In this document: one piece after another, positions 46,137 to 55,578 of the stretch | Layout: the number at the start of each line of letters is the position of its first letter | Position numbering within the stretch: position 1 is the first letter of the stretch | Made by a program: the position numbers and the translations under genes | NCBI GenBank assembly: GCA_964246985.1 | Contig: CAXTSE010000002.1 | Span: 1 to 64,000, forward strand | Length of the DNA stretch: 64,000 bases | Origin: CAXTSE01 sp964246985 | GTDB taxonomy: Bacteria > Actinomycetota > Actinomycetes > Actinomycetales > Microbacteriaceae | Reading direction: 5' to 3' | Notes under the pieces: model-generated | The model's database searches: none | Told to the model about the DNA's origin: nothing | Seen by the model: the letters and a program-made list of their open reading frames with translations, nothing else

Positions 46137-46901
46137 TCAGAAGACCGCGATCCCGCTCGACGGACCCACGTAGCAGTTCGACGCATCGGCGACCTCGACC
46201 CAGTCTGCCGGCCCGCCGCCGTACTCTCGGCCGAGGTCGGTGAGCTCGTAGCTGCAGTCGGACAGCGTGACGCCGGTTGGAGCCGTGAACCCCCAGGTGT
46301 GGCGGGCCCATCCGTCGGCGAAGGTGTCCAGGTCGATCGTGTCCTTCGGGATGCCGACTGCGATCGCGCCTCGACCGGCGCCGACGAAGAACTTGTCCTG
46401 CACGCACGCCAGATCGCCCGTGGCGGGGTCGGCCTGCACCATTCCGCGGCTCGCGGTGTAGACCACGTCGCCCGTGGGACGGAAGTCGATCCGAGCGTCT
46501 GCCGGCCACTCGGGCGAGTCGGCGGGGGGGATCGCGGTGACGTTCATGCGGTTGATGCTCCAGGCATCCGCGGCGAGGATCGCGTTCGTGAGTGTCGCTC
46601 CGCAGTCCTCGATCAGGATCTGGTTCATCGTCTGGGTGCCGGGGTACTCGTAGGAGACCGCGCGGTGCAGCATCGCCTCCAGGGACAGCTCCGCGCCGTT
46701 CGCGGCCGTCGCGGTCGCCCGCACCCAGAGGATCGAGTCCGCCTCCGGCGGGTTGGGGGTCAGCGACGGCTCGGGATCGGGGGCGACGACGGGTGCGGGG
46801 TCGGTGGCGACGGGGGCGGGCTCAGGCGACGTGCAGCCCGTCAGGGCGGCAGCTGCGAGGAGGGAGAGCGACACTGCCAGTGCGGGGATTCGGGCGCGCA
46901 T
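46137..46901 (-). CDS. Hypothetical lipoprotein
   Basis: The protein of about 254 residues has a lipoprotein signal peptide (basic MRAR, hydrophobic stretch, lipobox LTGC), then a Pro/Ala-rich spacer and a secreted domain containing four further Cys (for example IEDCGATL, DLACVQDK, LSDCSYEL, ASNCYVG) that may pair. I do not recognise the family. The ATG at 46901 gives the standard signal peptide; a GTG at 46925 would add eight residues. It is tail-to-tail with the histone-like gene, four bases apart. Confidence 0.75.
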   Translation of the reverse strand: MRARIPALAVSLSLLAAAALTGCTSPEPAPVATDPAPVVAPDPEPSLTPNPPEADSILWVRATATAANGAELSLEAMLHRAVSYEYPGTQTMNQILIEDCGATLTNAILAADAWSINRMNVTAIPPADSPEWPADARIDFRPTGDVVYTASRGMVQADPATGDLACVQDKFFVGAGRGAIAVGIPKDTIDLDTFADGWARHTWGFTAPTGVTLSDCSYELTDLGREYGGGPADWVEVADASNCYVGPSSGIAVF

Positions 46902-47016
46902 GGTCACGAACGATGCGGGAATCACATGAACGCATTCTGAACGACAGGGCGGTATTGCCCACCGAGAGGGAGGCGGGCCGGAGGCGCGCCGTGGTGAGGG
47001 AATCCCAGCGTCGATT

Positions 47017-47071
47017 GTTTACCTCCGAGTGAGTTGCTGTTCGGGTTCGCGAGGGTGCTTGTTACCGAGTT
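47017..47071 (+). promoter_or_regulatory. Possible Pho-type repeats upstream of the pst block
   Basis: GTTTACC (47017), GTTCGGG (47039) and GTTACCG (47061) lie 22 bases apart, that is two 11-base steps, and the first shares 11 of 12 bases with a segment of the candidate Pho box at 45589 (GTTTACCTC[C/G]GA). The intervening units are degenerate. Position is right for control of the phosphate transport genes that begin at 47136. No -10 could be assigned with confidence. Confidence 0.3.
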
Positions 47072-47135
47072 CCCAGGACAGTTCCAGCGTCCCCTCCCCC
47101 GGTAGCGGGATACCACCCGATCCGAAGGCCGCTCG

Positions 47136-47615
47136 ATGTCCGCTGGACCCCGTTTCGTCTTCGTGCGCTTCCTCACCCGCGACACCCCTAAGTTGCGGCC
47201 ATGGGAGGCGCACGTCCGCCGTGTGCTGGGCGATGTCGCCCAAGTCCGCTCCTCCCCCCAAGATGACGGTGTCGTCGTCTGGCAGCTTGTCTCCGCCAAC
47301 AACCGCGAGCTCGCGCGCGGCACGGAGATGCACGACTCGTTCGACGGAGCTCGATCGGCGGTGAGCACCATCGTCGCTGCCCGCGCATCCATCGAGATCC
47401 GGTTGACGAGTGAGCCCGGTCGAGGCGTCTACGGGTGGTACCTCAGCGTGGACGATCAGCCTGTCGCCACCTGTGCCCGCTGGTACCTCACCGAACGGGA
47501 TCGCCGCAACTCCATCGAGCTGGCCGTTCGTTCGATCGGCGTCGCGACCCTCAACTCGGGCGCGCGCCTGACCGACCCCGCCTTGATGGCACGTGCTCGT
47601 GAAACTCTTGTCTGA
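47136..47615 (+). CDS. DUF1508/YegP-like domain protein
   Basis: The 159-residue soluble protein seems to hold two copies of a small beta-rich unit: VVVWQLVSANNRELARGTEM with an SFDGARSAVSTIV helix, then VYGWYLSVDDQPVATCARWY with a following helix. This resembles tandem YegP/DUF1508 repeats, though divergent. The function is unknown. It overlaps the start of pstC by 23 bases and so is the first gene of the phosphate transport block, where it may serve in regulation or be a small accessory factor. Confidence 0.6.
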   Translation: MSAGPRFVFVRFLTRDTPKLRPWEAHVRRVLGDVAQVRSSPQDDGVVVWQLVSANNRELARGTEMHDSFDGARSAVSTIVAARASIEIRLTSEPGRGVYGWYLSVDDQPVATCARWYLTERDRRNSIELAVRSIGVATLNSGARLTDPALMARARETLV

Positions 47616-48621
47616 CGAGCGGCTGGCGGCGCCTACGCGTCCCGCAGCCGACAAGCCCCGGGTCCTTGCCAATGTCCAGGACGGACCAGATGCGCTGTTC
47701 AAGTGGATCGCCCGCGGGGGCGGCACGGTCGTCGTCACGATCATGTCCCTGGTCGGCCTCTTCCTCTTCGTCCGGGGTTTCGAGGCCCTGCAAGTCGCCG
47801 GCCCCGACTTCATCTCCGAGCAGGCATGGGACCCCAACTCGGGCACGTTCGGTATTGCAGCCGTATTCGCCGGCACGGTCTTCATCGCCCTGACGGCGAT
47901 CTTCTTCGCCCTGCCGCTCTCCTTCGGAACCGCCCTCTACATCAGCGAGTACGCCCCGCAGAGCATCAAGCCGCTCCTCGTGACGATCATCGACCTGATG
48001 GCGGCGATCCCGAGCATCGTCTACGGGCTGTGGGGATTCTTCTTCCTGTCGCCGCTCGTCCTGCCGCTCTCTCAGTGGCTGGCCACGTATCTCGGATGGT
48101 TCCCACCGTTCTCGGTGGAGGGCTTCGACCCCAACGATCCTCTGGCGACCCCGACCGTCTTCTCGGCATCGACCTTCATCGCGGGGATCGTCGTCGCGCT
48201 GATGGTCGCTCCGATCACCAGCTCCATCATGCGCGAGGTCTTCACACAGGCCCCGATCGGTGAGCGCGAGGGAGCACTGGCTCTCGGCGCAACCAAGTGG
48301 GGGATGATCACCAGTGTCGTTCTGCCCTTCGGGCGCGGCGGTATCATCGGCGGCACCATGCTCGGCCTCGGCCGCTCGCTTGGTGAGACGATCGCGGTGT
48401 TCCTGATCATCTCGCCCGTCTTCGTGATCCAGCCGCGCATCCTCGAGAAGGGCGCGAACTCGATCTCCGCCTTGATCGCGCTGCGCTACAACGAGGCGTC
48501 GAACTTCGAACTGTCGGCGCTGATGGCTGCGGGCCTCGCACTCTTCATCGTCACCCTGATCATCAACTTCGGGGCGTCGCTCATCGTCGCCCGCAGCCGG
48601 TCCGGAAGCCAGGGGGACTGA
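47593..48621 (+). CDS. pstC: Phosphate ABC transporter permease PstC
   Basis: PstC is one of two channel subunits of the high-affinity phosphate importer. The 342-residue protein has six spans and family motifs: GTALYISEYAPQSIKPLL, IPSIVYGLWGFFFL, the ATPase-contacting loop REGALALGATKWGMI and GRSLGETIAVFLI. It starts at a GTG (47593) inside the end of the preceding gene and its TGA shares a base with the pstA ATG. Here pstB is not adjacent but 12 kb downstream, after a set of surface-protein genes. Confidence 0.95.
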   Translation: MLVKLLSDERLAAPTRPAADKPRVLANVQDGPDALFKWIARGGGTVVVTIMSLVGLFLFVRGFEALQVAGPDFISEQAWDPNSGTFGIAAVFAGTVFIALTAIFFALPLSFGTALYISEYAPQSIKPLLVTIIDLMAAIPSIVYGLWGFFFLSPLVLPLSQWLATYLGWFPPFSVEGFDPNDPLATPTVFSASTFIAGIVVALMVAPITSSIMREVFTQAPIGEREGALALGATKWGMITSVVLPFGRGGIIGGTMLGLGRSLGETIAVFLIISPVFVIQPRILEKGANSISALIALRYNEASNFELSALMAAGLALFIVTLIINFGASLIVARSRSGSQGD

Positions 48622-49838
48622 TGACTGCCATGACCGTTTCCGCGTCACCTGTCGAGCAGCGCCGATCGACGGCGACGATTCGCACCGTCGACGTGATCCG
48701 GCTGGTCGGGTCTGCCGTCGCCTCCGTCGGCCTGACCGCGTGGCTCTTCGTCTACGCCCTTCCCCTCGAAGGTGCCCTCGGGTTCATCGTCATCGCCTAC
48801 GTGCTGTTCCTGCTGCTTTTCGGCCTGCTGACGGCGTTCGACGAGAACCGTCCGACGGTGCGCGACCGTCTCGCGGCGGTCGTCATGCATTCACTGGCCT
48901 TCCTCATGTTGCTCGCCCTGTTCTCGGTGGTCATCTACACCGTGGGACGCGGCGTGGAGCCGCTCGCCTTCGCCAACTTCTACACGCAGGACATGAGCAA
49001 CGCAGGCCCGCTCGACGACCTCGACCAGGGTGGAGTCCTCCACGCGATCGTGGGGACGCTGATCATGATCGGGATCGCCTTGATCCTCACGGTCCCGCTG
49101 GGCATCCTCACGGCGATCTTCCTCACCGAGTACCCCGGTCGGTTCGCCCGGTTCGTGCGCACAGTGGTGGAGGCGATGACGGCGCTTCCGTCGATCGTGG
49201 CCGGCCTCTTCATCTATGCCGTCATCGTCCAGTTCGGACTGTCGCGGTCCGGGTTCGCCGCCGCCTGCGCGATCACCGTGATGATGCTGCCCATCGTCGT
49301 GCGCTCCGCCGACGTCGTGCTCCGCCTCGTCCCCGGCAATCTGAAGGAGGCGGCGCGCGCTCTCGGAGCGTCGACATGGCGGACGGTGTGGACCGTCACC
49401 CTGCCCACCGCTCGGTCTGGCCTCACCACGGCCGTGATCCTCGGCACCGCACGCGGCATCGGCGAGACGTCACCGGTGCTCCTCACCGCAGGTGCAACAA
49501 CCTTCTTCAACCTCAATCCGTTCGCGGGACCCATGACGTCGCTCCCTCTGACCACCTTCACCTTCGTCAAATCGCCCGAGCTCAATTTCATCGCCCGCGG
49601 CTTCGGCACCGCCGCAGTGCTCATGGTGCTCGTCGTGCTGCTGTTCCTCATCGCCCGCGCGATCGGCGGCAAGGGCCCAGGCCAGCTCAGCATCCGCCAG
49701 CAGCGCGCTCGCACGCGGGCGTCGCGCGCCGACGACTACCGATTCCGCGCGAAGGAGCTCGGCCTCGTGGCGGGCCCGTCGCCGGTGCTCACGCTCCCAC
49801 CTGTCTCGCCCTCCCCACCCCACCCCGGCAAGGAATAG
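48621..49838 (+). CDS. pstA: Phosphate ABC transporter permease PstA
   Basis: PstA is the second channel subunit of the phosphate importer. The 405-residue protein is longer than the usual 290 or so residues, with extra N-terminal spans (about 25-115) and a basic tail. Family motifs include IFLTEYPGRFARFVRTVVEA, ALPSIVAGLFIYAV, the loop KEAARALGASTWRTVWTV and GTARGIGETSPVLLTAG. It overlaps pstC by one base and is followed three bases later by the substrate-binding protein. Confidence 0.95.
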   Translation: MTAMTVSASPVEQRRSTATIRTVDVIRLVGSAVASVGLTAWLFVYALPLEGALGFIVIAYVLFLLLFGLLTAFDENRPTVRDRLAAVVMHSLAFLMLLALFSVVIYTVGRGVEPLAFANFYTQDMSNAGPLDDLDQGGVLHAIVGTLIMIGIALILTVPLGILTAIFLTEYPGRFARFVRTVVEAMTALPSIVAGLFIYAVIVQFGLSRSGFAAACAITVMMLPIVVRSADVVLRLVPGNLKEAARALGASTWRTVWTVTLPTARSGLTTAVILGTARGIGETSPVLLTAGATTFFNLNPFAGPMTSLPLTTFTFVKSPELNFIARGFGTAAVLMVLVVLLFLIARAIGGKGPGQLSIRQQRARTRASRADDYRFRAKELGLVAGPSPVLTLPPVSPSPPHPGKE

Positions 49839-49841
49839 CCC

Positions 49842-51602
49842 GTGCGTCCCACCCTCGTCCGTCGACTCCGTCTCTCCGTGGCCGCTCTGGTCGTCCTCGC
49901 CCTCGCGCTGACTCCTGCCGTGGCCGAGGCCCCGGCGGCGGTGGCCGTCGGGAAGATCCACCAGCCGATCGAGGGCGCCGGATCCACGTGGTCGGCCAAT
50001 GCGCTGCAGCAGTGGATCCGCAACGTCTTCGACAACTACCAGTGGAAGATCTCCTTCAGCGACCAGGGGTCCTCCGCCGGTCGCCAGCTCTTCGCGCAGG
50101 GGACCACCGACTTCGGCGTATCCGAGATCCCCTACGCGCTGGCCAACAGCGACAGCCCCGACCCGCGCCCCTCCCGGTCGTTCGCCTACGTGCCGATCGT
50201 GGCCGGGGGGACTGCATTCATGTACAACCTCGTCATCGCCGGCCAGCGGGTGACCAACTTGAGGCTGTCGGGGGAGACGGTCGCCAAGATCTTCACCGGC
50301 GTGATCACCAAATGGAACGATCCCGCGATCGCAGCCGACAACCCCAAGCTGTCGCTGCCGGCGATCTCGGTCGTACCGGTCGTCCGGTCGGACGGGTCGG
50401 GGACGACCGCCCAGCTGACGACCTGGATGCGCGCCCAGTACCCGTCCATCTGGAACGCGTACTGCGCGAAGGCCGGCCGGTCGAACTGCGGCATCACCTC
50501 CAACTATCCGGTCGTCCCGGGCTCGGCATTCCTCGCCCAGCAGGGCTCCAATCAGGTGGCCAGCACCGTCGCCAAGAACAGCTCGGTGGGCGCGATCACC
50601 TACGTCGAGGCCTCATATGCCATCAACGCCCGGTTCCCGGTGGCGAAGCTCCTCAACGCGGCCGGGTACTACAACGAGCCCACCGCGTCCAACGTGGCCG
50701 TGTCGCTGCTGGCGGCGAAGATCAACAACGACCCGAACTCGCAGGAATATCTCACGGCCAATCTCGCCGGCGTGTACACGAATCCGGACCCGCGGGTGTA
50801 CCCGCTCTCGTCCTACTCCTACATGATCGTCCCCACCGCGATCGAGGGGAACTTCACCGAGGACAAGGGACTCACGCTGGCGGACTTCGCCGCGTACTTC
50901 CTCTGCGAAGGACAGCAGCAGGCGGACATCCTCGGGTACTCGCCCCTTCCCATCAACCTCGTCCAGGGCGGACTGGATCAGGTGCAGAAGATTCCCGGAG
51001 GGGATCCGGCGAACAAGACGATCGCCTCCTGCAACAACCCCACGTTCTCGCCGGACGGCACGAACAAGCTGGCCAACCAGGCCCCGCAGCCCCAGGCGTG
51101 CGACAAGAAGGGCGCCGACCAGTGCCTCACCGGCACCGGCGGCGCGGCGGGCACAGCCACGGCCGCGGGCGGCAGCGGAGGGGCCGGGGCGGCCGCGTCC
51201 TCCGCCGGCAGTGCCGCAGGAACGGGCACCGACGTCGAGGCGGCCTCCGGGGACGCGGCCGGGGCCGCCGGGGGAGGAGGCATCGCGCAGGGCCTGGATG
51301 GTGGAGGGCCGGCCGTGGTCGCGGGCGAGCCCATGACGCTCAGCTCGCGCAGCGTTCCCCTCGGGAGCCTGGTCTTCATGATCATCGCCGCGATGGCTGC
51401 GCTGGCGATCATCTTCCTGCCGCCCGTCCTCGCGCGCCGCCGCGCGGTACTCGCCTCGGCGGGAGCGCCTGCGCGCAGACCCGGCCGTCGGCCTCGTGTT
51501 CGCGGCCGACCCGCGTACGGGCCGGTGAGAACGTCAAGAGTTCACCTGCCGTCCGCATCTAGAAAACACGGTCGTGCCCTGCGGCCGGGATCGGACTCAT
51601 AG
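49842..51602 (+). CDS. pstS: PstS-type phosphate-binding protein with C-terminal membrane anchor
   Basis: The 586-residue protein has a signal peptide (about 1-27; no lipobox Cys), a PstS domain (EGAGSTWSANALQQWI, FSDQGSSAGRQLFAQGTTDF, NLRLSGETVAKIFTGVITKW, VRSDGSGTTAQLT) up to about residue 400, then a Gly/Ala/Ser-rich linker (about 425-490) and one membrane span (VFMIIAAMAALAIIFLP, about 509-525) with a basic tail. Most actinobacterial PstS proteins are lipid-anchored at the N-terminus; this one is tethered at the other end and held away from the membrane by the linker. The start is GTG at 49842. Confidence 0.92.
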   Translation: MRPTLVRRLRLSVAALVVLALALTPAVAEAPAAVAVGKIHQPIEGAGSTWSANALQQWIRNVFDNYQWKISFSDQGSSAGRQLFAQGTTDFGVSEIPYALANSDSPDPRPSRSFAYVPIVAGGTAFMYNLVIAGQRVTNLRLSGETVAKIFTGVITKWNDPAIAADNPKLSLPAISVVPVVRSDGSGTTAQLTTWMRAQYPSIWNAYCAKAGRSNCGITSNYPVVPGSAFLAQQGSNQVASTVAKNSSVGAITYVEASYAINARFPVAKLLNAAGYYNEPTASNVAVSLLAAKINNDPNSQEYLTANLAGVYTNPDPRVYPLSSYSYMIVPTAIEGNFTEDKGLTLADFAAYFLCEGQQQADILGYSPLPINLVQGGLDQVQKIPGGDPANKTIASCNNPTFSPDGTNKLANQAPQPQACDKKGADQCLTGTGGAAGTATAAGGSGGAGAAASSAGSAAGTGTDVEAASGDAAGAAGGGGIAQGLDGGGPAVVAGEPMTLSSRSVPLGSLVFMIIAAMAALAIIFLPPVLARRRAVLASAGAPARRPGRRPRVRGRPAYGPVRTSRVHLPSASRKHGRALRPGSDS

Positions 51603-51606
51603 GTTC

Positions 51607-54315
51607 ATGGCCGTGTCGAACCCCCACGACTTCCCCCGCCGCCTGCGTCGTCGGCTCACCAGCCGCACGACGGTCGTGGCGATGGCGGTAGCGGCACTCA
51701 TCGCACCTCTCGCGCTGGTGTCGGCTGCTCCCGTGAACGCCGCCACAGAGGGAGCAACGGCACGCGCAGCAGCGGCGGCCGACTCGAGCCTCACCATCAC
51801 GTGGGCGGGCGACGACTCGAGCGCCAAGGATGCACAGCCTGCCCGCACGACGTCGAGCCCGCACTACAGCGAGATGAAGAACATCGTCGTCAAGGTCTCG
51901 CAGACGAAGAACATCATCGACCAGGCGATCCGCGTGGAGGTGTCCGGGTTCGCGGGCACCAAGGCGGCCTACCCCGACGTCGTCAACGGCGCCAACTTCA
52001 TGCAGGCGATGCAGTGCTGGGGCGACGACCCGAACGCAGAGGACTTCGTCGAGACCTGCCAATGGGGCGGCCGAATTCCGACGGTCCTCGGCAACAGCGT
52101 CTACTTCGACAACAACAACCGCGTCTCGGCTCTGGACTACGACCCGCGGCGCGTCACCGGCTTCGACAACCCCTTCAGGACCGTGTCGGGGCAGACGGTG
52201 TCGGGCAAGGCGAAGCTCCGCGTCCAGGACGGCATCGAGACCACCTTCAGCCCCCTCCTCAGCTATTTCGGCCCCTCCACCACGAACGAGGTGCCGGTCG
52301 CGCGCATCGGATCCAACGGATCCGGGTACTTCGACTTCGAGACGCAGTCGTCGAGCCAGTCTCCGCAGCTGGGCTGCGGCACGACGGGCCACCTCCGGTG
52401 CTGGCTCGTCATCGTCCCGCGCGGAACGAAGTTCGGCGGCGACGGCGCTGCGTGCAGCGACCTCGTCTCCCGCAGCGGCGACTACTACGCCTACGGCCAG
52501 ACCACGCCGATCCAGGGCGGCAGTCCCGTCAATCCCAGGTGCGACTACTTCGACAACCGCATCGTGGTCCCGCTCGACTTCACGCCCACGGCGTCGGCCT
52601 GCCCGCCGGGCAGCCAGGAGTTCAAGATCTCGGGCTCGCAGCTGATGATCGCGGCGATGAGCTCGTGGCAGCCGTCGCTGTGCCAGAAGGTGTCGAGCAC
52701 GTTCAGCTTCGCGACCAACCCGGACTCGGTGGCGCGCGCCCAGCTCCTCGACACCCGGACGGGCACCCCCGAGCTGGTGTACTCCGGCTATCCGGTGAGC
52801 AGCGGCGAGCTCCAGTCGGAGGACGAACGCACCCTTCTCGGCAAGACGCAGCTCCAGTACGTCCCGGTCGCCACCTCGAGCGTCGTCGTCGCCTACAACG
52901 CGGAGTTCACGAACGGGCGCCCGGCATCGCTCAACCTGACTCCCCGTCTGGTGGCGAAGCTGCTGACCCAGTCGTACGGCTTCACCGTGCCGTCGAGCAC
53001 GGCCATCCCGGGCCAGTCGCTCGCTCACCTGTCGACGAAGGGGCGGTCCTACACGTCCCTCAACCTCGACCCCGACTTCCAGCGTGCGAATCCGACCAAC
53101 TGGAGGGACTACGACGGCCAGTACCCGTCCGTCGTCCTGCCCGGACCGTCAGGCGCCGATGGCATCAAGCAGGTCTGGCGCTGGATCCTCGCCGACCAGG
53201 AGGCCGTCGCCTTCCTCAACGGCTCGGCAGACCCCGACGGCATGACGGTCAATCCGTACTACCTGCCGAAGACCGAGGGCAACACGATCCCCTGGTACTT
53301 CGACGACCAGCTGAACTACCTCGCGACACCCGTGCAGAAGGTCGTGGGACAGGTGGGGATCGACGGCAGCGCGTTCAGCCTCACCTCCACCCCCCTCGAC
53401 ACGTTCCCCAAGGACGACGGAACCCTTCTCCCCTTCGAGACGTCGAAGGAGAACGGCCTCACCCGCTACGACTCGATCCAGTTCGCCCCCTATGCGATCG
53501 ACTACCTGACGGCGGCCCGTCAGGCTTTCCGCGGCGACCCCAACTCGAGGACCTTCTGGGATGCGACCAAGCTGAACGACAACAACACGTTCGGTGCCTA
53601 CGTCAGCAACGGAGTGCAGGACGCGGGCGCCCGATTCATGATCGCCATCACCGATTCGGCCAACGCCGCGCGATACGGACTCACGACGGCGTCCCTCGCT
53701 CCCGCCAACACGAAGACTCCCGTGGCGAGCACTCCGGCGGCCATGGAAGAGGCTCTCAAGTCCCTGTCGCCCACGTCGCTCGACACGGTCAAGCAGGTGA
53801 ACCCTGCGACCGTCGGGGCCGGCGGATACCCGCTCACGATGGTGACCTACGCCGGGGTCAACCTCACCAAGACGACGGCATCCTCTCGCGAAACCATCTC
53901 CAAGATGCTGAAGCAGGTCACCACCACCGGCCAGGTGTCGGGCACCGCACTCGGGGAGCTGCCCGCCGGCTACCTGCCGCTGAGCGGGACGCTGGCGAGC
54001 CAGGCGGCAGCCGCGGCGGACAGCATCATCAACTTCAAGCCGGGTGCATCTCCGACGGGCACAGGCAGCGGGAGCGGGACGGACTACAGCGTCCCGTCGG
54101 CCTACTCCGCGGAAGACAGCGCAGTCGACCCAACGGCCGGCGGGGGAACCGACCCGGCGGTGACGACGGGCGTCGATCCGATCACCGACGAGAGGACGCT
54201 CGCGTCGGAGTCGACGCCGATCGCCCGCTCGAGCCTTGCCATCGCCCTAGCTCTCGGGCTCGCGGGCTTCCTGGTCGGGCCCTTCATCCTCCGACGGCGA
54301 GGAACACGCCTCTAA
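51607..54315 (+). CDS. Large exported PBP-like membrane protein (PstS-related)
   Basis: The 902-residue protein has a signal peptide or anchor (about 20-45), a long extracellular part, and a C-terminal span (about 871-893) ended by RRRGTRL. Part of it (about 410-600) reads like a phosphate-binding fold (VPVATSSVVVAYNAEFTNGR, NLTPRLVAKLLTQSY, GADGIKQVWRWILADQEAVA). The rest is not recognised. There is no LPXTG before the last span. The ATG at 51607 lies four bases after the PstS stop, so it is part of the operon. It is probably a surface partner of the transporter. Confidence 0.8.
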   Translation: MAVSNPHDFPRRLRRRLTSRTTVVAMAVAALIAPLALVSAAPVNAATEGATARAAAAADSSLTITWAGDDSSAKDAQPARTTSSPHYSEMKNIVVKVSQTKNIIDQAIRVEVSGFAGTKAAYPDVVNGANFMQAMQCWGDDPNAEDFVETCQWGGRIPTVLGNSVYFDNNNRVSALDYDPRRVTGFDNPFRTVSGQTVSGKAKLRVQDGIETTFSPLLSYFGPSTTNEVPVARIGSNGSGYFDFETQSSSQSPQLGCGTTGHLRCWLVIVPRGTKFGGDGAACSDLVSRSGDYYAYGQTTPIQGGSPVNPRCDYFDNRIVVPLDFTPTASACPPGSQEFKISGSQLMIAAMSSWQPSLCQKVSSTFSFATNPDSVARAQLLDTRTGTPELVYSGYPVSSGELQSEDERTLLGKTQLQYVPVATSSVVVAYNAEFTNGRPASLNLTPRLVAKLLTQSYGFTVPSSTAIPGQSLAHLSTKGRSYTSLNLDPDFQRANPTNWRDYDGQYPSVVLPGPSGADGIKQVWRWILADQEAVAFLNGSADPDGMTVNPYYLPKTEGNTIPWYFDDQLNYLATPVQKVVGQVGIDGSAFSLTSTPLDTFPKDDGTLLPFETSKENGLTRYDSIQFAPYAIDYLTAARQAFRGDPNSRTFWDATKLNDNNTFGAYVSNGVQDAGARFMIAITDSANAARYGLTTASLAPANTKTPVASTPAAMEEALKSLSPTSLDTVKQVNPATVGAGGYPLTMVTYAGVNLTKTTASSRETISKMLKQVTTTGQVSGTALGELPAGYLPLSGTLASQAAAAADSIINFKPGASPTGTGSGSGTDYSVPSAYSAEDSAVDPTAGGGTDPAVTTGVDPITDERTLASESTPIARSSLAIALALGLAGFLVGPFILRRRGTRL

Positions 54316-54328
54316 CCCCTCACAACTT

Positions 54329-54395
54329 CTTTCGAGGCTGCGCTCCGACTCGAAAGGGAAGCCCCCCGCTATCCGGCAAAAGATCAACGGGGGGC
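54329..54395 (+). terminator. Two tandem hairpins before the secreted PBP-like gene
   Basis: Two perfect 8-base inverted repeats follow each other: CTTTCGAG/CTCGAAAG (54329-54356, loop 12) and GCCCCCCG/CGGGGGGC (54361-54395, loop 19). There is no T run, so full termination is doubtful; mRNA processing, attenuation or 5'-end protection of the downstream secreted-protein genes are alternatives. They sit in the 135-base gap between two codirectional genes of the block. Confidence 0.5.
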
Positions 54396-54450
54396 CAGTC
54401 CACTCAGGACGAACTACCGGGGCAACCTAACAAACAAAGGTTGGAATCTG

Positions 54451-55524
54451 ATGAAGAAGCACCTGAAGCTGCGCCTCGGCGCAGTTGCAGCGATCGCGGC
54501 GACGATGGCGTTCGGCGCGACAGCGCCGGCCTTCGCCGACCCCGGCAGCCAGAAGTCGCTGAGCGGCACCGGGTCGGACACGACCCAGGATGTGGTGGGA
54601 GGCATCGCCAGCGCCGTGCCCGCCATCGGCTCGTACGACGCGACCGGTTCCGCGACCATCACGGTCAACGGCACCACCTTCGCCCGTCCGGTCGGTTCGA
54701 GCGCGGGTGTCCGTGCGCTGAGCTCGTCGGTCCGCGGCATCGCCTACGCGGGCACCGTCCTGCCGGCCGGCACGCTCCAGTTCGCTCGCTCCTCCTCGCT
54801 CGGCAGCCAGACCGGTACCGAGCTCACCTACATCCCCTTCGCCCGTGATGCGGTCACGGTCGCCATGAGCGCCTCGAGCGACTTCCCGAAGGACGTCGCC
54901 CTCGGCGCCGCCGGTCAGCCCTCGAACGCCTTCACCCTGCGCAACATCTACCTGGGCACCGTGACGACCTTCGTCGACGCGGCGGGCAACTCCATCACCA
55001 TCCGTCCGCTGCTCCCGCAGGTCAACTCGGGGACGCGCCAGTTCTGGGTCAGCGCGCTCGGCACCACCGAGGCCGCCCTCACCACCGGCGGAAAGGCGAC
55101 CGACCTCGGCAACAGCGTCATCGAGCACGACGGCTCGTTCCTGACGACCGATGGCGACATCGTGCCGTTCTCGGTCGGCCAGTACATCGCCCAGGGCAAC
55201 TACCGCACGCTCCCGACCACTGTCGTCGAGCGTCGCGGCAACATCGTGCTGGGTGGCATCGACACCATCAAACCCATCGCGTACAACGGCACGCGCGTCG
55301 CGACCAACCCGGACTTCGGCGTGAGCCGACTCGTCTACAACGTCGTCGAGACCCGTGCGCTGACCACCGCCACCCCGTCCGCCACCGACAGCCTCGTGCG
55401 GAGCACCTTCGCCGGCACCACGTCGACCGTGTGCCAGGCCACGACGCAGATCCAGCAGTACGGCTTCGCGACGATCGGCAACCAGTGCGGCAACGTGTCG
55501 GCGCAGCGCGGCTACATCAACTGA
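54451..55524 (+). CDS. Secreted substrate-binding-like (PBP superfamily) protein
   Basis: The 357-residue protein has a clear signal peptide (MKKHLKLRLG, AATMAFGATAPAFA; cleavage after about residue 29) and no anchor, so it should be released or wall-bound. The mature part starts with LSGTGSDTTQDVVGG and contains VGSSAGVRAL, IAYAGTVLP, QFARSSS and TYIPFARDAVTVA, as in phosphate-binding-type periplasmic proteins. It is well placed to catch phosphate in the wall. Lys-rich start, strong signal peptide and separate leader region suggest high expression. Confidence 0.85.
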   Translation: MKKHLKLRLGAVAAIAATMAFGATAPAFADPGSQKSLSGTGSDTTQDVVGGIASAVPAIGSYDATGSATITVNGTTFARPVGSSAGVRALSSSVRGIAYAGTVLPAGTLQFARSSSLGSQTGTELTYIPFARDAVTVAMSASSDFPKDVALGAAGQPSNAFTLRNIYLGTVTTFVDAAGNSITIRPLLPQVNSGTRQFWVSALGTTEAALTTGGKATDLGNSVIEHDGSFLTTDGDIVPFSVGQYIAQGNYRTLPTTVVERRGNIVLGGIDTIKPIAYNGTRVATNPDFGVSRLVYNVVETRALTTATPSATDSLVRSTFAGTTSTVCQATTQIQQYGFATIGNQCGNVSAQRGYIN

Positions 55525-55578
55525 CCCCACCCATTCGCAGTTCGATCTCACAACCCTCAAGAAAGAGATAGAAGACTC

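Noticed and set aside
51801..54848. 1015-codon frame overlapping the 902-residue PBP-like gene
   Set aside because: Arg/Pro/Gln-rich shadow in another frame; the 902-residue frame has a signal peptide, domains and an anchor.
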